The notes below the pieces were generated by a model, which made no database searches, was not told the DNA's origin, and worked only from the letters and a program-made list of their open reading frames with translations. Below, one piece after another: positions 26,134 to 35,113 of a stretch of DNA of 64,000 bases. The stretch is from the NCBI RefSeq assembly GCF_016862195.1, contig NZ_BOMM01000050.1, positions 186,001 through 250,000 of the forward strand, written 5' to 3'. How positions within the stretch are numbered: position 1 is the first letter of the stretch; every line of letters starts with the position of its first letter. This stretch comes from Paractinoplanes ferrugineus (GTDB taxonomy: Bacteria > Actinomycetota > Actinomycetes > Mycobacteriales > Micromonosporaceae). Made by a program: the position numbers and the translations under genes.

Positions 26134-27269
26134 GTCGTCGGCACCACGACTTTCTGACCGGCCGCGACGGCGTTGCCGGTGATCTGCACGGTGCCGGCCG
26201 TGTCGTCGAAGAGACCGAGCTCGACCGGTGCCAGCTTGCGCACACCGCTCGGCTCGACCACCTCGATGCCGTAGCCACCACCGAGCAGGGCCAGCAGCGC
26301 GTTCACCGGGACCATCAGGACGTTGTCCACGCTCTCGGTGATGATCGAGACGCCGACCGGCGCCTGGTCGAGGCGACCGGTGTCGGAGGTCTTCGAGGGC
26401 TTGATGATGACGGTGATCTGGGAGCCGCCGCTGCTCGTCTTCGTGACGACCGTCCCCACCGAGGACACCGCGCCGTCGACGGTCTTGCCGGTCGGCAGCG
26501 TAAGTGTCACCTTCTCGCCCGCCTTGAGCCTGCTCTGCAGGGAGGCGTCGACCCCGACGGTCACGTGCCGGTCGGTCGAGCTGCCGGTGAGCACGGCCGA
26601 GCCCGTCGCGGCCGATCCACCGACCTGGCCCGCGAGGCTGGCGACCCGCAGCTTGCTCGTGCCGGCGAACACCACGTCGCTCTTCGACACCCGGCCGGTC
26701 CGCTCGACGTGTAGATGCTTCTGCAAATCGCGTACGGCGGAGGCGGTGGCCCAGGTGTAGCGGCTCGAGCCCGCCTCGAGACGACCGTCGGCGTCGTAGC
26801 CCGCGGCGACCAGCGCCGCGTTGAGCTGTTGGACGTCGCGGCCCTTCAGGTCCCGGTCGAGATCGCGGTACATCGGCACCGTGCCCATGAAGAACACGAC
26901 CGGCTTCTCGTCGACCCGGTAGAGCACGTCGCCCTGGCTGACGGTCCGGCCGACCGGAGGCAGGTAGGTGTACGAGCCGGAGGCCTGGTTCACCGCGGTG
27001 TAGCTGCCCGCATAGCCCAGCGTCCCGCTTACCGAGGTACGGGCGACGAGGGTGCCCTCGGTGACCTCGACCGTCCCGGTCGGGACCGTGACGATGGGGT
27101 CCGTCTGGCCGGAGTTGCGGTCGTAGGTGACCACCACAGCTCCGCCGGCCGCGACTGCCATCACCGCGACCACACCGATGACGATGCGGCGGCGGCGCCG
27201 GCGGTCCAGGACCGCGGAGATCGCCTCACCATCGAGCTGTTCTTGCGGCAAAGTAGGAGCGGCATTCAT
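26130..27269 (-). CDS. Efflux adaptor with peptidoglycan-binding domain
   Basis: 379 aa, one TM (about residues 28-50, after an Arg-rich stop-transfer). Then an HlyD/MacA-like barrel with VEVTEGTLVARTSVSGTLGY and GRTVSQGDVLYRVDEKPV, a peptidoglycan-binding_1 helix unit (GRDVQQLNAALVAAGYDADG), and a C-terminal barrel (VDNVLMVPVNALLAL). This gram-positive variant links a MacB-like pump to the cell wall. ATG 27269 has GAAGG nine bases upstream; an in-frame ATG at 27290 is less likely. Confidence 0.9.
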   Translation of the reverse strand: MNAAPTLPQEQLDGEAISAVLDRRRRRRIVIGVVAVMAVAAGGAVVVTYDRNSGQTDPIVTVPTGTVEVTEGTLVARTSVSGTLGYAGSYTAVNQASGSYTYLPPVGRTVSQGDVLYRVDEKPVVFFMGTVPMYRDLDRDLKGRDVQQLNAALVAAGYDADGRLEAGSSRYTWATASAVRDLQKHLHVERTGRVSKSDVVFAGTSKLRVASLAGQVGGSAATGSAVLTGSSTDRHVTVGVDASLQSRLKAGEKVTLTLPTGKTVDGAVSSVGTVVTKTSSGGSQITVIIKPSKTSDTGRLDQAPVGVSIITESVDNVLMVPVNALLALLGGGYGIEVVEPSGVRKLAPVELGLFDDTAGTVQITGNAVAAGQKVVVPTT

Positions 27270-27463
27270 GATTCGGAGCCCTTCACTCATTCACCTCGGA
27301 CTTTTTCGACGTTTGTTTTTTCTATCGGGTCCGCGGTTTCGGTACGGTCTCATGAGCGGCTTCGTAAAGCCGACTCCGGGCCGGAAAGGCGGCGGCACCG
27401 CTTCTCGGAAAAGAATTTGACCTTCTGGGACGCGGCGTCGCCGGTATGCCGGCAGGGGTTGGA

Positions 27464-28066
27464 TCAGCCGCCGTTACCATTGGTGTTGGTGCTGCCCAGG
27501 TACTGCTGACAGGCCTTCAGAGCGGCCTGGAAGACCGGATTGTCCGGCGCCATGCCGATCTTGTCGATGTCGAGGTCGACCGAGCCATTGGCGGCCGGGT
27601 CCGGAAATTTCGTCACGCCCTGGTCACGCATGCACTTGGAATACTTCAGCGCCGCCGTCCGGTCGGCCGGGGCGTCATCCGCGCCGGCGCCGCCGGGCAT
27701 GAGCGACTTGCAGACGTCGTCCGCGGACTTGTAGGCGGCGGTACCCTGCCCGACCTCGTTGCCGTTGACCTGAAGGCCCTTTCCGATCACCGGGTCGGGG
27801 AAACTGCTCACCCCGTGCTCGCGCATGCATTTGGAGTACTTGAGCAGGCCGTCGTAGATCTGCCGCTGGCTGAGCTCGGCGCCACCACCACCGCTCGGAA
27901 TCTCGGCGCCGCCGGCGGGCTGCGAAGCGCCGGTGGTGACCTGGGCGACGCCCGGGGGCGCGTCGTCGTCGGACGAACCACAGCCGCCGGCCAGCAGGGC
28001 GGTCACCGCGAGGCAGGTGGCCAGGAGGACGGCCGCCGGTCGCAACCGGCAGGTTTTCGCTTCCAT
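27464..28066 (-). CDS. Secreted lipoprotein with duplicated KYSKCMR motif
   Basis: 200 aa. Signal peptide with lipobox LAGGC (Cys about residue 28), Ser/Gly/Pro linker, then two copies of a short unit: LKYSKCMREHGVSSFPDP (about 76-93) and LKYSKCMRDQGVTKFPDP (about 140-157), each followed by a helix ending in a Cys (DDVCKSLMP, LKACQQYLG). Probably outer-face sensor or accessory protein of the adjacent MacB-like system; the role is inferred. ATG 28066 with AGGGAG upstream. 194 bp separate it from the adaptor. Confidence 0.82.
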   Translation of the reverse strand: MEAKTCRLRPAAVLLATCLAVTALLAGGCGSSDDDAPPGVAQVTTGASQPAGGAEIPSGGGGAELSQRQIYDGLLKYSKCMREHGVSSFPDPVIGKGLQVNGNEVGQGTAAYKSADDVCKSLMPGGAGADDAPADRTAALKYSKCMRDQGVTKFPDPAANGSVDLDIDKIGMAPDNPVFQAALKACQQYLGSTNTNGNGG

Positions 28067-28446
28067 CGTGGGGCTCCCTATTTTGTCGTTACGCACCTGG
28101 TAGCGATACATCTACGCGATGCGGGGTTTCGGTGAGGTATCACCGTCGGGTGCGCCCGCCGCCGACCGTCGTTGAACGGACCGGTGACGCGGATCACGGC
28201 CCATATCCAAATACCTCGCGGGAATTCGCGGCCAATCTTCAGTTGGACACGCCAGGGAGCCGGCATTGTCCAACCGGCAATCCGCACCGCCTTGATAACA
28301 CCTGGACGCGCCGGGTACTTTGCCACCGCCTTATCGAGGAGTTGAGTGCGATAAATAAATGGTCCCGAGCCTCATTGATCCGAAGACTTATACCGACCAT
28401 GACATGCTCGGTATCCGGCGTCGGGCTTCGCGCCGACGAACCCGTC
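28067..28446. other. Intergenic, probable promoter region
   Basis: About 380 bp holding the promoter of the minus-strand lipoprotein operon and sequence 5' of the P450 remnant. An AT-rich patch lies at 28340-28400. No coding potential seen. Confidence 0.4.
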
Positions 28447-28926
28447 CATCGGCAGCCGGCGTCTGATTCCGGACCCGGCTTCCGGGTGATCGGGTGGCGA
28501 CCCGGCGCCGGGCGCATGCTCGCCGTCACCGACGGACCGCGCTACACCGACCTGCGACGGCTGCTCTTGCAGGCGTTCGCGCCCCGCGCGCTCGCCGGCG
28601 TGGTCGACCGCGTCCGGGAGCTGATCGGTCGGCTGCTCGACGAGGGTGACCTGGTGACGCCGTGGTTCAGCTCACCCAACTTCGACGAGACGGTGTTCGC
28701 CGAACCGGATCGTTTCGACCTGGCCCGCACACCGAACAAACACCTGCCCCTCGGGTACGGGCGCCACTTCTGTCTCGGCGCCTCCCTGGGCCGGGTAGAG
28801 ATCAACTCAATGCTGGAAGGCCTGCGTGACCGGGTCCGTGGGATCAACCTGACCGCGGCCGGGAAGCCGATCTACTCCAACTTCCTGTCCGGCATGAGCA
28901 GTTTGCCGGTAGCGCTCAAACGATGA
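28447..28926 (+). pseudogene. Cytochrome P450 with large internal deletion
   Basis: The frame reads a P450 C-helix region (VTDGPRYTDLRRLLLQAFAPRAL) and then, about 30 residues later, the C-terminal part NFDETVFAEPDRFDLAR and the heme-Cys loop LGYGRHFCLGASLGRVE. Around 200 residues, including the I-helix with the oxygen-binding Thr and the ExxR helix, are missing without a frameshift. The protein cannot be an active P450. Upstream N-terminal sequence is also absent. Downstream neighbour is the two-component system. Confidence 0.8.
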
Positions 28927-29011
28927 GACCGGGACGAAACCAGCCGCGGAGGCACCATGTAGGCATGTCCAACTGTGCCCGCGGCAGGGCCGTCTCACCT
29001 CAGGAGGAACA

Positions 29012-29665
29012 GTGCGGGTTCTGGTGATCGACGACGACGAGGAACTGGCGCAGACGGTCGCCGTCGGCCTGCGTCGGGCCACCATGGCCGTCGACGTCGC
29101 CTTCGATGGAGCCTCCGGCCTGGACCGCGCGCTGGTCAACGACTACGACGTGATCGTTCTCGACCGCGATTTGCCGGGGATGCACGGCGATGAGGTGTGC
29201 GCCAGGCTGATCGCGGCGGAGAGCCGCAGCCGGGTGCTCATGCTCACCGCCGCCTCCACCACCGACGACCTCATAGACGGCCTCGGCATCGGCGCGGACG
29301 ACTACCTGTCCAAGCCGTTCGATTTCCCGGTCCTCGTTGCCCGGATCGGCGCGCTTGCCCGCCGCGCGCACCCGCTGGCTCCGCCGGTGCTGCGACATGA
29401 CGACATCGAGGTGAACGTGGCCCGGCGCACCGCGCAGCGTGGTCAGCGCCTGCTCGATCTGGCGCCGAAGGAGTTCGGCGTGCTTGAGCTGCTGCTCGCC
29501 GCGAAGGGCCGCACGGTGTCGGCAGAGGAACTGCTGGAACGGGTCTGGGACGAGAACGCCGATCCGTTCACCACGGCCGTCAAGATCACCATCAGTCGGC
29601 TGCGGGCAAAGCTGGGCGATCCGCCAGTGATCAGAACCGTCGCCAAGTCCGGCTACCGGATCTGA
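29012..29665 (+). CDS. OmpR-family response regulator
   Basis: 217 aa. Receiver domain with acidic pair DDD (7-9), phosphoacceptor Asp51 in LDRDLPGMHGD, and switch Lys in SKPFDFP; winged-helix DNA-binding domain (about 125-217) with LAPKEFGVLELLLA and VKITISRLRAKL. GTG 29012 with AGGAGG at 29000-29005. Cotranscribed with the histidine kinase 10 bp downstream. Probably controls the nearby divergent efflux operon (location-based inference). Confidence 0.94.
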   Translation: MRVLVIDDDEELAQTVAVGLRRATMAVDVAFDGASGLDRALVNDYDVIVLDRDLPGMHGDEVCARLIAAESRSRVLMLTAASTTDDLIDGLGIGADDYLSKPFDFPVLVARIGALARRAHPLAPPVLRHDDIEVNVARRTAQRGQRLLDLAPKEFGVLELLLAAKGRTVSAEELLERVWDENADPFTTAVKITISRLRAKLGDPPVIRTVAKSGYRI

Positions 29666-29675
29666 AGGGGACACG

Positions 29676-31034
29676 ATGCGATTCCTCGGACACCGCACCG
29701 TCCGCTTCCGCCTCACTGTGCTCTACGGCGCGCTCTTCCTGGTCTGTGGCACCATGCTCGTCGCCATCACCTACATCCTGGCCAGCCAGTTCACCCCCGA
29801 CGCCTACACCAGCCGCGGGCCCAACGGCGAGACGAACGCCCTGGTGGTCAGTCCCACCAAGCCCGATTCCAATGGCTCACCGCAGTTCAGCTCGCAGGAT
29901 CAGGCCGACAGCGCCACCCACAGCGAGGATGGCACCTCCGCTCAGGCGGCCGAGTTCGCCCGACGCGCCCAGGAGCTGTCCCGCGCCCAGCGCACCGATC
30001 AGCTGGACGCGCTGCTGGTGCAGTCGCTGATCGCGCTGGGGATCACGACGGTGATCGCTCTTGGCGCCGGCTGGCTGATGGCCGGCCGTCAGCTCAGCCG
30101 CCTCCAGCAGGTCACCGGCGCGGCCCGCACCATCTCGGCCAGCAACCTGCACGAGCGGCTCGCACTCGACGGCCCCCACGACGAACTGAAAGACCTCGGG
30201 GACACCTTCGACGGACTGCTCGCGCGGCTCGAGGATTCCTTCGTCGCCCAGCGCCGGTTCATCGCCAACGTCTCGCACGAGCTACGTACCCCGCTCACCC
30301 GTCAGCGGACCGTCGCCCAGGTCGCGCTCTCCGATCCCGACGCCACCGTGGAGTCGCTGCGCGCGGCGCACGAGCGAGTCCTCGCCGCCGGACTGGAGCA
30401 GGAGCAGCTTCTCATGGCCCTGCTCAGGCTCGCGCGAGGACAGGCCGGCCTCGGTGCACGCACACCGTTCGATCTGGCCCGGCTGACCGAGGAGGTCGTG
30501 CTCAGCCGCGCTGACGAGGCGAAACGGCGGGGCCTTGAGGTCCAGGCCTCGTACGGCCCGGCCTGGGCCAGCGGCGACGTGCGTCTCACCGAAGGCATGA
30601 TCGGCAACCTGGTGGACAATGCCCTGCGACACAACGTCGAAGGCGGCCACGTCGAGATCAGCACCCACGGCCGAGACGACCAGGCCGTCCTGACCGTGTC
30701 CAACACCGGCCGCCCGATCCCGGGATCCCGGGTCGAGCAGCTCTTCGAGCCGTTCGAGCGGGGCGGCGCCGACCGCGTCGGCCGCGGCGAAGGGCTCGGC
30801 CTGGGACTGTCCATCGTGCGGGCCATCGCCGATGCGCACGACGCCGACCTGGTCGCCGTTCCCCGGCCCCGCGGCGGCCTCAGGATCACGGTCGCCCTGC
30901 CAGCCGGCGGGCGATGTCGGGCCCAGTGCGGGTCCTGCCGAAGGAAACCGGTGCCGAACAGCCCAATTTCCCCACCGTGTGGACGCTGTTCGACGCGGTC
31001 GACACCGACGAACCCGCCGACATCGAGGTCATGA
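29676..31034 (+). CDS. Sensor histidine kinase (HAMP, HisKA, HATPase)
   Basis: 452 aa as read. TM1 about 12-36, extracytoplasmic sensor loop 37-110, TM2 about 113-136, HAMP, H-box SHELRTPLTRQR with phospho-His201, N-box GNLVDNALRHN, and G-box GRGEGLGLGLSIVRAIA. The kinase fold ends at LRITVALPAGG (about residue 411). The last about 40 residues are Cys/Pro/Ser-rich and unlike any kinase tail, so the original stop was probably lost when the integrase remnant region was formed downstream. Confidence 0.92.
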   Translation: MRFLGHRTVRFRLTVLYGALFLVCGTMLVAITYILASQFTPDAYTSRGPNGETNALVVSPTKPDSNGSPQFSSQDQADSATHSEDGTSAQAAEFARRAQELSRAQRTDQLDALLVQSLIALGITTVIALGAGWLMAGRQLSRLQQVTGAARTISASNLHERLALDGPHDELKDLGDTFDGLLARLEDSFVAQRRFIANVSHELRTPLTRQRTVAQVALSDPDATVESLRAAHERVLAAGLEQEQLLMALLRLARGQAGLGARTPFDLARLTEEVVLSRADEAKRRGLEVQASYGPAWASGDVRLTEGMIGNLVDNALRHNVEGGHVEISTHGRDDQAVLTVSNTGRPIPGSRVEQLFEPFERGGADRVGRGEGLGLGLSIVRAIADAHDADLVAVPRPRGGLRITVALPAGGRCRAQCGSCRRKPVPNSPISPPCGRCSTRSTPTNPPTSRS

Positions 31035-31057
31035 CACCAGAACGGCTCGCTCATCTC

Positions 31058-31347
31058 TTACGTCACGGCGTCGACGCAGTGCTCGACCGTTTTGGTCTGT
31101 TCATCTTCTTCGATGTCGAGTTCGCGTTCCGACAGCCAGCCGGAAAGTTTGGCCGCAATGCTGCCGTCCGCGCCGATCGCGGCCTCACCGAACGCCTTAC
31201 GCGCGTCGCCTTCGGCTTCTCCGCCGCCTTCTGGTCGGGAAATCCTCGCCGTTTGTGCTGGCGCCGTTTCCCGTCGTCGCCGGGCGGCAGGTCGATGACG
31301 AAGTACCACAGTGTCTTGGTCGGAGTCTGGTACGAGCCGATGGTCAC
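31058..31347 (-). pseudogene. Tyrosine recombinase, N-terminal remnant
   Basis: From GTG 31347: SYQTPTKTLWYFVIDLPPG, DGKRRQHKRRGFPDQKAAE, the AP2-like arm-binding domain of actinobacterial integrases. A frameshift near 31240 leads to AKLSGWLSERELDIEEDE in another frame, where the core-binding domain begins, then a stop at 31058. The catalytic domain is missing. Adjacent to att repeat 1, so it may be the relic of the element that first used this site. Confidence 0.7.
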
Positions 31348-31455
31348 TGAGCACCCCCGTGGTACCGAGTTGAGCTGCCCTCATCCACGGTAGGCCGGTC
31401 CGTGCCCACAAGATCCACTAAAGCGATCTTGGAAAGCGACGTTCGTCCATCAAAA

Positions 31456-31491
31456 AGCCGCTGACCAGGACTTTCGTCCTCGCCAACGGCT
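31456..31491 (-). terminator. Rho-independent terminator after tRNA-Pro 3' end (site 1)
   Basis: On the minus strand AGCCGUUGGC pairs with GUCAGCGGCU (two G-U pairs), topped by AGGAC/GUCCU and a GAAA tetraloop, followed by a run of T. It lies 11 bp after the encoded CCA of the tRNA fragment and is the original terminator of the tRNA gene. Confidence 0.8.
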
Positions 31492-31502
31492 TCGGATTGC
31501 TG

Positions 31503-31546
31503 GTCGGGCTGACAGGATTTGAACCTGCGACCCCTTGACCCCCAGG
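31503..31546 (-). repeat. att site 1: 3' half of tRNA-Pro
   Basis: 44-bp sequence identical at 51076-51119 and 54496-54539. On the minus strand it reads from the anticodon loop (CTGGGGGTCAAGG, anticodon GGG) through the T-arm GGTTCAAATCC to acceptor CAGCCCGA. Only this copy is followed by an encoded CCA (31500-31502). The sequence on the 5' side is not tRNA. A 9-bp inverted repeat (GGCTGACAG at about 31508, CTGTCAGCC at about 31570) surrounds it. Confidence 0.85.
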
Positions 31547-31918
31547 TCGCATTACAATTTGGTTAAGCACTGTCAGCCTGTTTCTAAATGTACACGAGAG
31601 CGGACGTAACGGCACCGACGTGCCGTCCGATTTCACACATCCAGCAGAAGTTGATCAAGTTTGTGACCACGCGCGTGGCCACGACCGATCAAGTGCGGCA
31701 CGTGTTGTTTGCTTCTCGTTGTACTCTCGAAATTCTTTTGATATCGCGCCATAGTGCCGATGGGCGGCGATATCGGAGATGCGTTGAACGGTCTTCGCCA
31801 ATCGGCATGCACAGCACGAAGGCAGCTTAGCGAAATGAACCCGTGGCGCCTCGTCAGCGATAGACTGTTCCGACTTTAAAATCCTCGCCAGCCGCGTCTC
31901 TAGCCCTTGGGTAAAAAT
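31547..31918. other. AT-richer spacer at left island edge
   Basis: About 370 bp between att site 1 and the end of the caspase-helicase gene. No gene or clear terminator seen. Base composition is visibly less GC-rich than the chromosome, fitting foreign DNA. Confidence 0.4.
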
Positions 31919-34900
31919 TCAGATCATCAGCGCGAGCTCGCCGGCAACGGCTTCCGGTTCCGCGTAGCAGCGCCACGCTGGGATCCGCGCCACTTGTGTA
32001 TGCGCGCCCAGGATGTCGATGAGCGCGAGAACCTTGCGCAACTTGCGCCCATCCGGGTCGCCGAGGGGATCGTCGACGACTACGGCGATCCCGCCGTTTT
32101 GTCCGCTCACCATTAGGTCCACGACCCGTCCGGAAACAGCGACATCTCGCCGTACGGACAATCCAGCAGTCCTTAATGCAGCATGAAGCCGATCGGCTGC
32201 TTCGGGATCGGCGTCAGCAGCCACCGCTGTGAGGCCGTCGTGGTTTGCCAGCGCGGTCAGCAATCCCCTTTGTGCGGACCACCACGAGCGGTCACCGACC
32301 ACGACCAGTTCCGATCTCGCGCGGGTGATCGCGACGTTCCAGAGGTTCGTTTGGTGTACGAGCCAGCCCTTGGTGCGCTCGTGGATTCCGTGCGCACCGA
32401 CGGGAGAGATGACCATGATGTCCCGCTCACTGCCTTGGAACTTGTGGATCGTCGCGCACAGCAGATTCTCCTCGAGGCCTGCTCTACGCAGAGCGGCAGC
32501 CAAATTCCGCTGTTGTGCGGTCAATGGTGTGACTACACCGATCGACGCATCTGGGTAGACGCTGCGCAAACGTCGCACCTCCGCTATGACTTCGGCAATC
32601 TCCAGGTCGTTACGGCCAGAGCCTCTCGGGCCGTAGTCGAATCTGCCGGTCACGTGATGCCACCGCACCGCCGGATCAGCCTGCACGGCGAGCCTTGCCG
32701 GGTCGGTCAGCACTGTCAAACGCCCTTGGTACACCTCCCGGTTCGGAACGTCGACGATTTCGGGATGGCACCTGTAATGCTCATCGAGAAGATAGGTGGT
32801 GCCTACCGCGGCGGCGAAAGCGTCGTACGCCGAATGCCGTCCGAAGATTAGTCGCCGGTCCCCCAGCCAGCCTGCACCCAATCCAGCTTTGGCTTGCTCC
32901 ACCGCATCATCCTGATCGTTGAGGTCGACAACCGGAGGCAACTGCCGCGGGTCACCGATGATCAGTGCGCGCTTGGCCCGATAAAGCATGGGCAGGATTG
33001 CCGGAACAGTGCACTGCGCTGCTTCGTCGATGATCACGAGGTCGTACATACCGGCACGCGGTTGCAGCGAGCGCGCGGACAATGCGGTCACCGCCCAGCC
33101 CGGCAGGGCCGACAGGAGCTGCGGGAAGCCGGCCCAGCTACGCGGATTGGGTTTCGCCATTTCGTCGGCGCGATCTTGGAGCAGCCGCGCCTGCGCAGCC
33201 ACCCGTCGCGCGATTTGTGCCTTGAGCAGGTCCAGGCTGAGGTTAGGGCGTTCGACGGCGACCAAGTCGTTCAAGCGCCGCCAGGATTTCTGCACCTCTG
33301 GCAACGTGCTGAGGGATTTGTGTCGTTCACGCCAGCGCAACTCGAAGACTGCCCGTTCGGAGAGCAATTCGACGTCTTTCCGGTCCGTGATGCCGAATGC
33401 CCGCAGGCGCCACCGGTACCACCATCCGAACCACCGGCTGGCCAACGCGCGGTCGGTCAACTGCACCAGCTGCTCGAGTGCAGCGTTCTCTTCAGGCAGG
33501 GGTACCACGTCTGCCGTCTCCGGCTGACGCGCAATCGCCAAGTCGGCCAGATCCCGCTCCAGCAGACGGTGATCGTTCAAGGCGCGCCGCAGCCCTTCCG
33601 CCTCGTTTGCAACCAATCGCAGCTCCGATTGCGGCGTACGGTCGTCAGGCACCACGCGGCGAAGATCCTGTGGGTACGCCCGGAGGATGACGGCGAGGTG
33701 CTCCGGTTCCTGCTGACGGTGCTCCTTGTTTCCTGTACGCAGCACTAGACCTGGACCGATCAGCTCGGCGACGCGCTCCACGACGGAGTTCACTGCCTGA
33801 TTGCTGGTCGAGCCGATGAGAACGCTTTGACCTGAGGCCGTCGCCGTGGTGAGGAGCGCGGTGACCAACTGACTCTTGCCGGTGCCAGGAGGTCCCTGTG
33901 CCACCGTCATCGGCCGCGACATCGCCGACCGGATGACCTCCTCCTGCGCTTCGTTCACCGGGCTCATCGCGACGGTCAACACGGGCGGGGGGTCTTCCTC
34001 CGCCTCCGCCGGCATGGCCGCAAGCCTGCCGAGGGCCGTGGCAGCTATCGCACCGGGGTTCTTGACCATGGCTTGTACGTCTTCAATGAGCTGACGCTCC
34101 GGGGCGTCAGCTACGTCGACGCTGTACAACATGCCCGCGTTCTGCACCCGATCGATCGGCGCGGGAAGTATCCGGCCGACCAACGCCGCCGGCTCGAGGT
34201 CGGCCAGGGGCTCCAGATCGAAGGTGGCCATGAGCAGGCTGACAACAGCGGCGAGAGACGCCGGTTGTCCCGGCACGAAGACTTGCTCGACCCGCTGGAC
34301 GAGCTCATCTGCTTCGACCTCCGACAGCTGGAGGAGATCGATCAATGCTGGGCTCGGGCGGGGCGGGAAAGAAGCATGCAGCACGTGGTCCGGGCTGACG
34401 TTCACGTCGCAGATAAGCAGCGGACCCAGGTGGACCGGCTTGCCTCGGCCGGGACGGAGAGGGACGACGGGATAGCCGTACAGCAATCCTCGGCCTTCAT
34501 CGCGTGCTCGGTCGGCGAGGGCGGCGGCCGAACCCGACAGCGACACCGGGCCCTCGCCGGAATAGACAACCTCCGGACCGGGCGGCACGGCCACGTACCG
34601 CCGCGTGTCCTTCGGGTCGACGAAGGCTTGCAGAGCGGTCGACCGTTGCATGCAAGACGTGTAGTAGCTGATCAATCTGCGCCACTGGTCCGCGTCGAAG
34701 GGCGCGTCGTCAGCAGGAGTGGTTACGACCGCCGGCCCCTGACGGACGGCTGCCTCCGATCCGGGCGCCGCGACGAGCCTGATCGGCTCGGTCACTCCCT
34801 CGCTGGACTCCACGGGCGTGTGCTGCCGAAGTCGCGCCATCTCGGTGAACGCATAGCGCGACAGCTCGCTGGTCGTGATCCAGCCATCCTCGGAGGTGCT

Positions 34901-35113
34901 GGCCGCCGCACCGCGCAGTCCGTCGAGCAGTACCTGTGTGAAGAGTGACGGACGCTCCGGATCCTCGGCCTTGGAGGCCTTCATATGGGTGCTGGAGGTC
35001 AGATAGAAAGTCCCGCGTTCTCGTTTCCCTCGGCGCGGCTCCTGCCGGACGCCGCCTTGGAAACGATGGCGTGCGGTGAAGGCGCCGGAAAAGCAGCAGT
35101 CGAGCAAAATCAC
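31919..35113 (-). CDS. Caspase C-terminal part fused to SF1 helicase and REase-like domain
   Basis: 1064 aa. It begins inside a caspase-like peptidase at the catalytic Cys (ILLDCCFSGAF, Cys6/7) with the rest of the p20/p10 fold to about residue 115. After a linker (130-370) comes a UPF1/DNA2-like SF1 helicase: Walker A GPPGTGKS 407-414, Walker B IIDEAAQ 694-700, GDPRQLPPV 720-728, motif V TIHKFQGSERD 888-898, motif VI NVAITRAR 926-933. The end (about 965-1064) resembles the Vsr/MTES REase-like domains that follow such helicases (VVDLMV...VARIPAW), though the central acidic motif reads VVVDDP. The ATG at 35113 is only an internal Met: the gene truly starts at 35487 and is broken by a one-base shift. 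Acts presumably as an NTP-dependent immune effector. Confidence 0.85.
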   Translation of the reverse strand: MILLDCCFSGAFTARHRFQGGVRQEPRRGKRERGTFYLTSSTHMKASKAEDPERPSLFTQVLLDGLRGAAASTSEDGWITTSELSRYAFTEMARLRQHTPVESSEGVTEPIRLVAAPGSEAAVRQGPAVVTTPADDAPFDADQWRRLISYYTSCMQRSTALQAFVDPKDTRRYVAVPPGPEVVYSGEGPVSLSGSAAALADRARDEGRGLLYGYPVVPLRPGRGKPVHLGPLLICDVNVSPDHVLHASFPPRPSPALIDLLQLSEVEADELVQRVEQVFVPGQPASLAAVVSLLMATFDLEPLADLEPAALVGRILPAPIDRVQNAGMLYSVDVADAPERQLIEDVQAMVKNPGAIAATALGRLAAMPAEAEEDPPPVLTVAMSPVNEAQEEVIRSAMSRPMTVAQGPPGTGKSQLVTALLTTATASGQSVLIGSTSNQAVNSVVERVAELIGPGLVLRTGNKEHRQQEPEHLAVILRAYPQDLRRVVPDDRTPQSELRLVANEAEGLRRALNDHRLLERDLADLAIARQPETADVVPLPEENAALEQLVQLTDRALASRWFGWWYRWRLRAFGITDRKDVELLSERAVFELRWRERHKSLSTLPEVQKSWRRLNDLVAVERPNLSLDLLKAQIARRVAAQARLLQDRADEMAKPNPRSWAGFPQLLSALPGWAVTALSARSLQPRAGMYDLVIIDEAAQCTVPAILPMLYRAKRALIIGDPRQLPPVVDLNDQDDAVEQAKAGLGAGWLGDRRLIFGRHSAYDAFAAAVGTTYLLDEHYRCHPEIVDVPNREVYQGRLTVLTDPARLAVQADPAVRWHHVTGRFDYGPRGSGRNDLEIAEVIAEVRRLRSVYPDASIGVVTPLTAQQRNLAAALRRAGLEENLLCATIHKFQGSERDIMVISPVGAHGIHERTKGWLVHQTNLWNVAITRARSELVVVGDRSWWSAQRGLLTALANHDGLTAVAADADPEAADRLHAALRTAGLSVRRDVAVSGRVVDLMVSGQNGGIAVVVDDPLGDPDGRKLRKVLALIDILGAHTQVARIPAWRCYAEPEAVAGELALMI

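Noticed and set aside
30914..31393. Separate plus-strand gene after the histidine kinase
   Set aside because: The frame runs antisense through the integrase remnant for most of its length; only the first about 45 codons look gene-like and match nothing I know.
31503..31575. Intact tRNA at att site 1
   Set aside because: Only the anticodon-loop-to-3' part matches tRNA-Pro. The 5' side cannot form the acceptor or D-arm; the 9-bp inverted repeat pairs in the wrong register.
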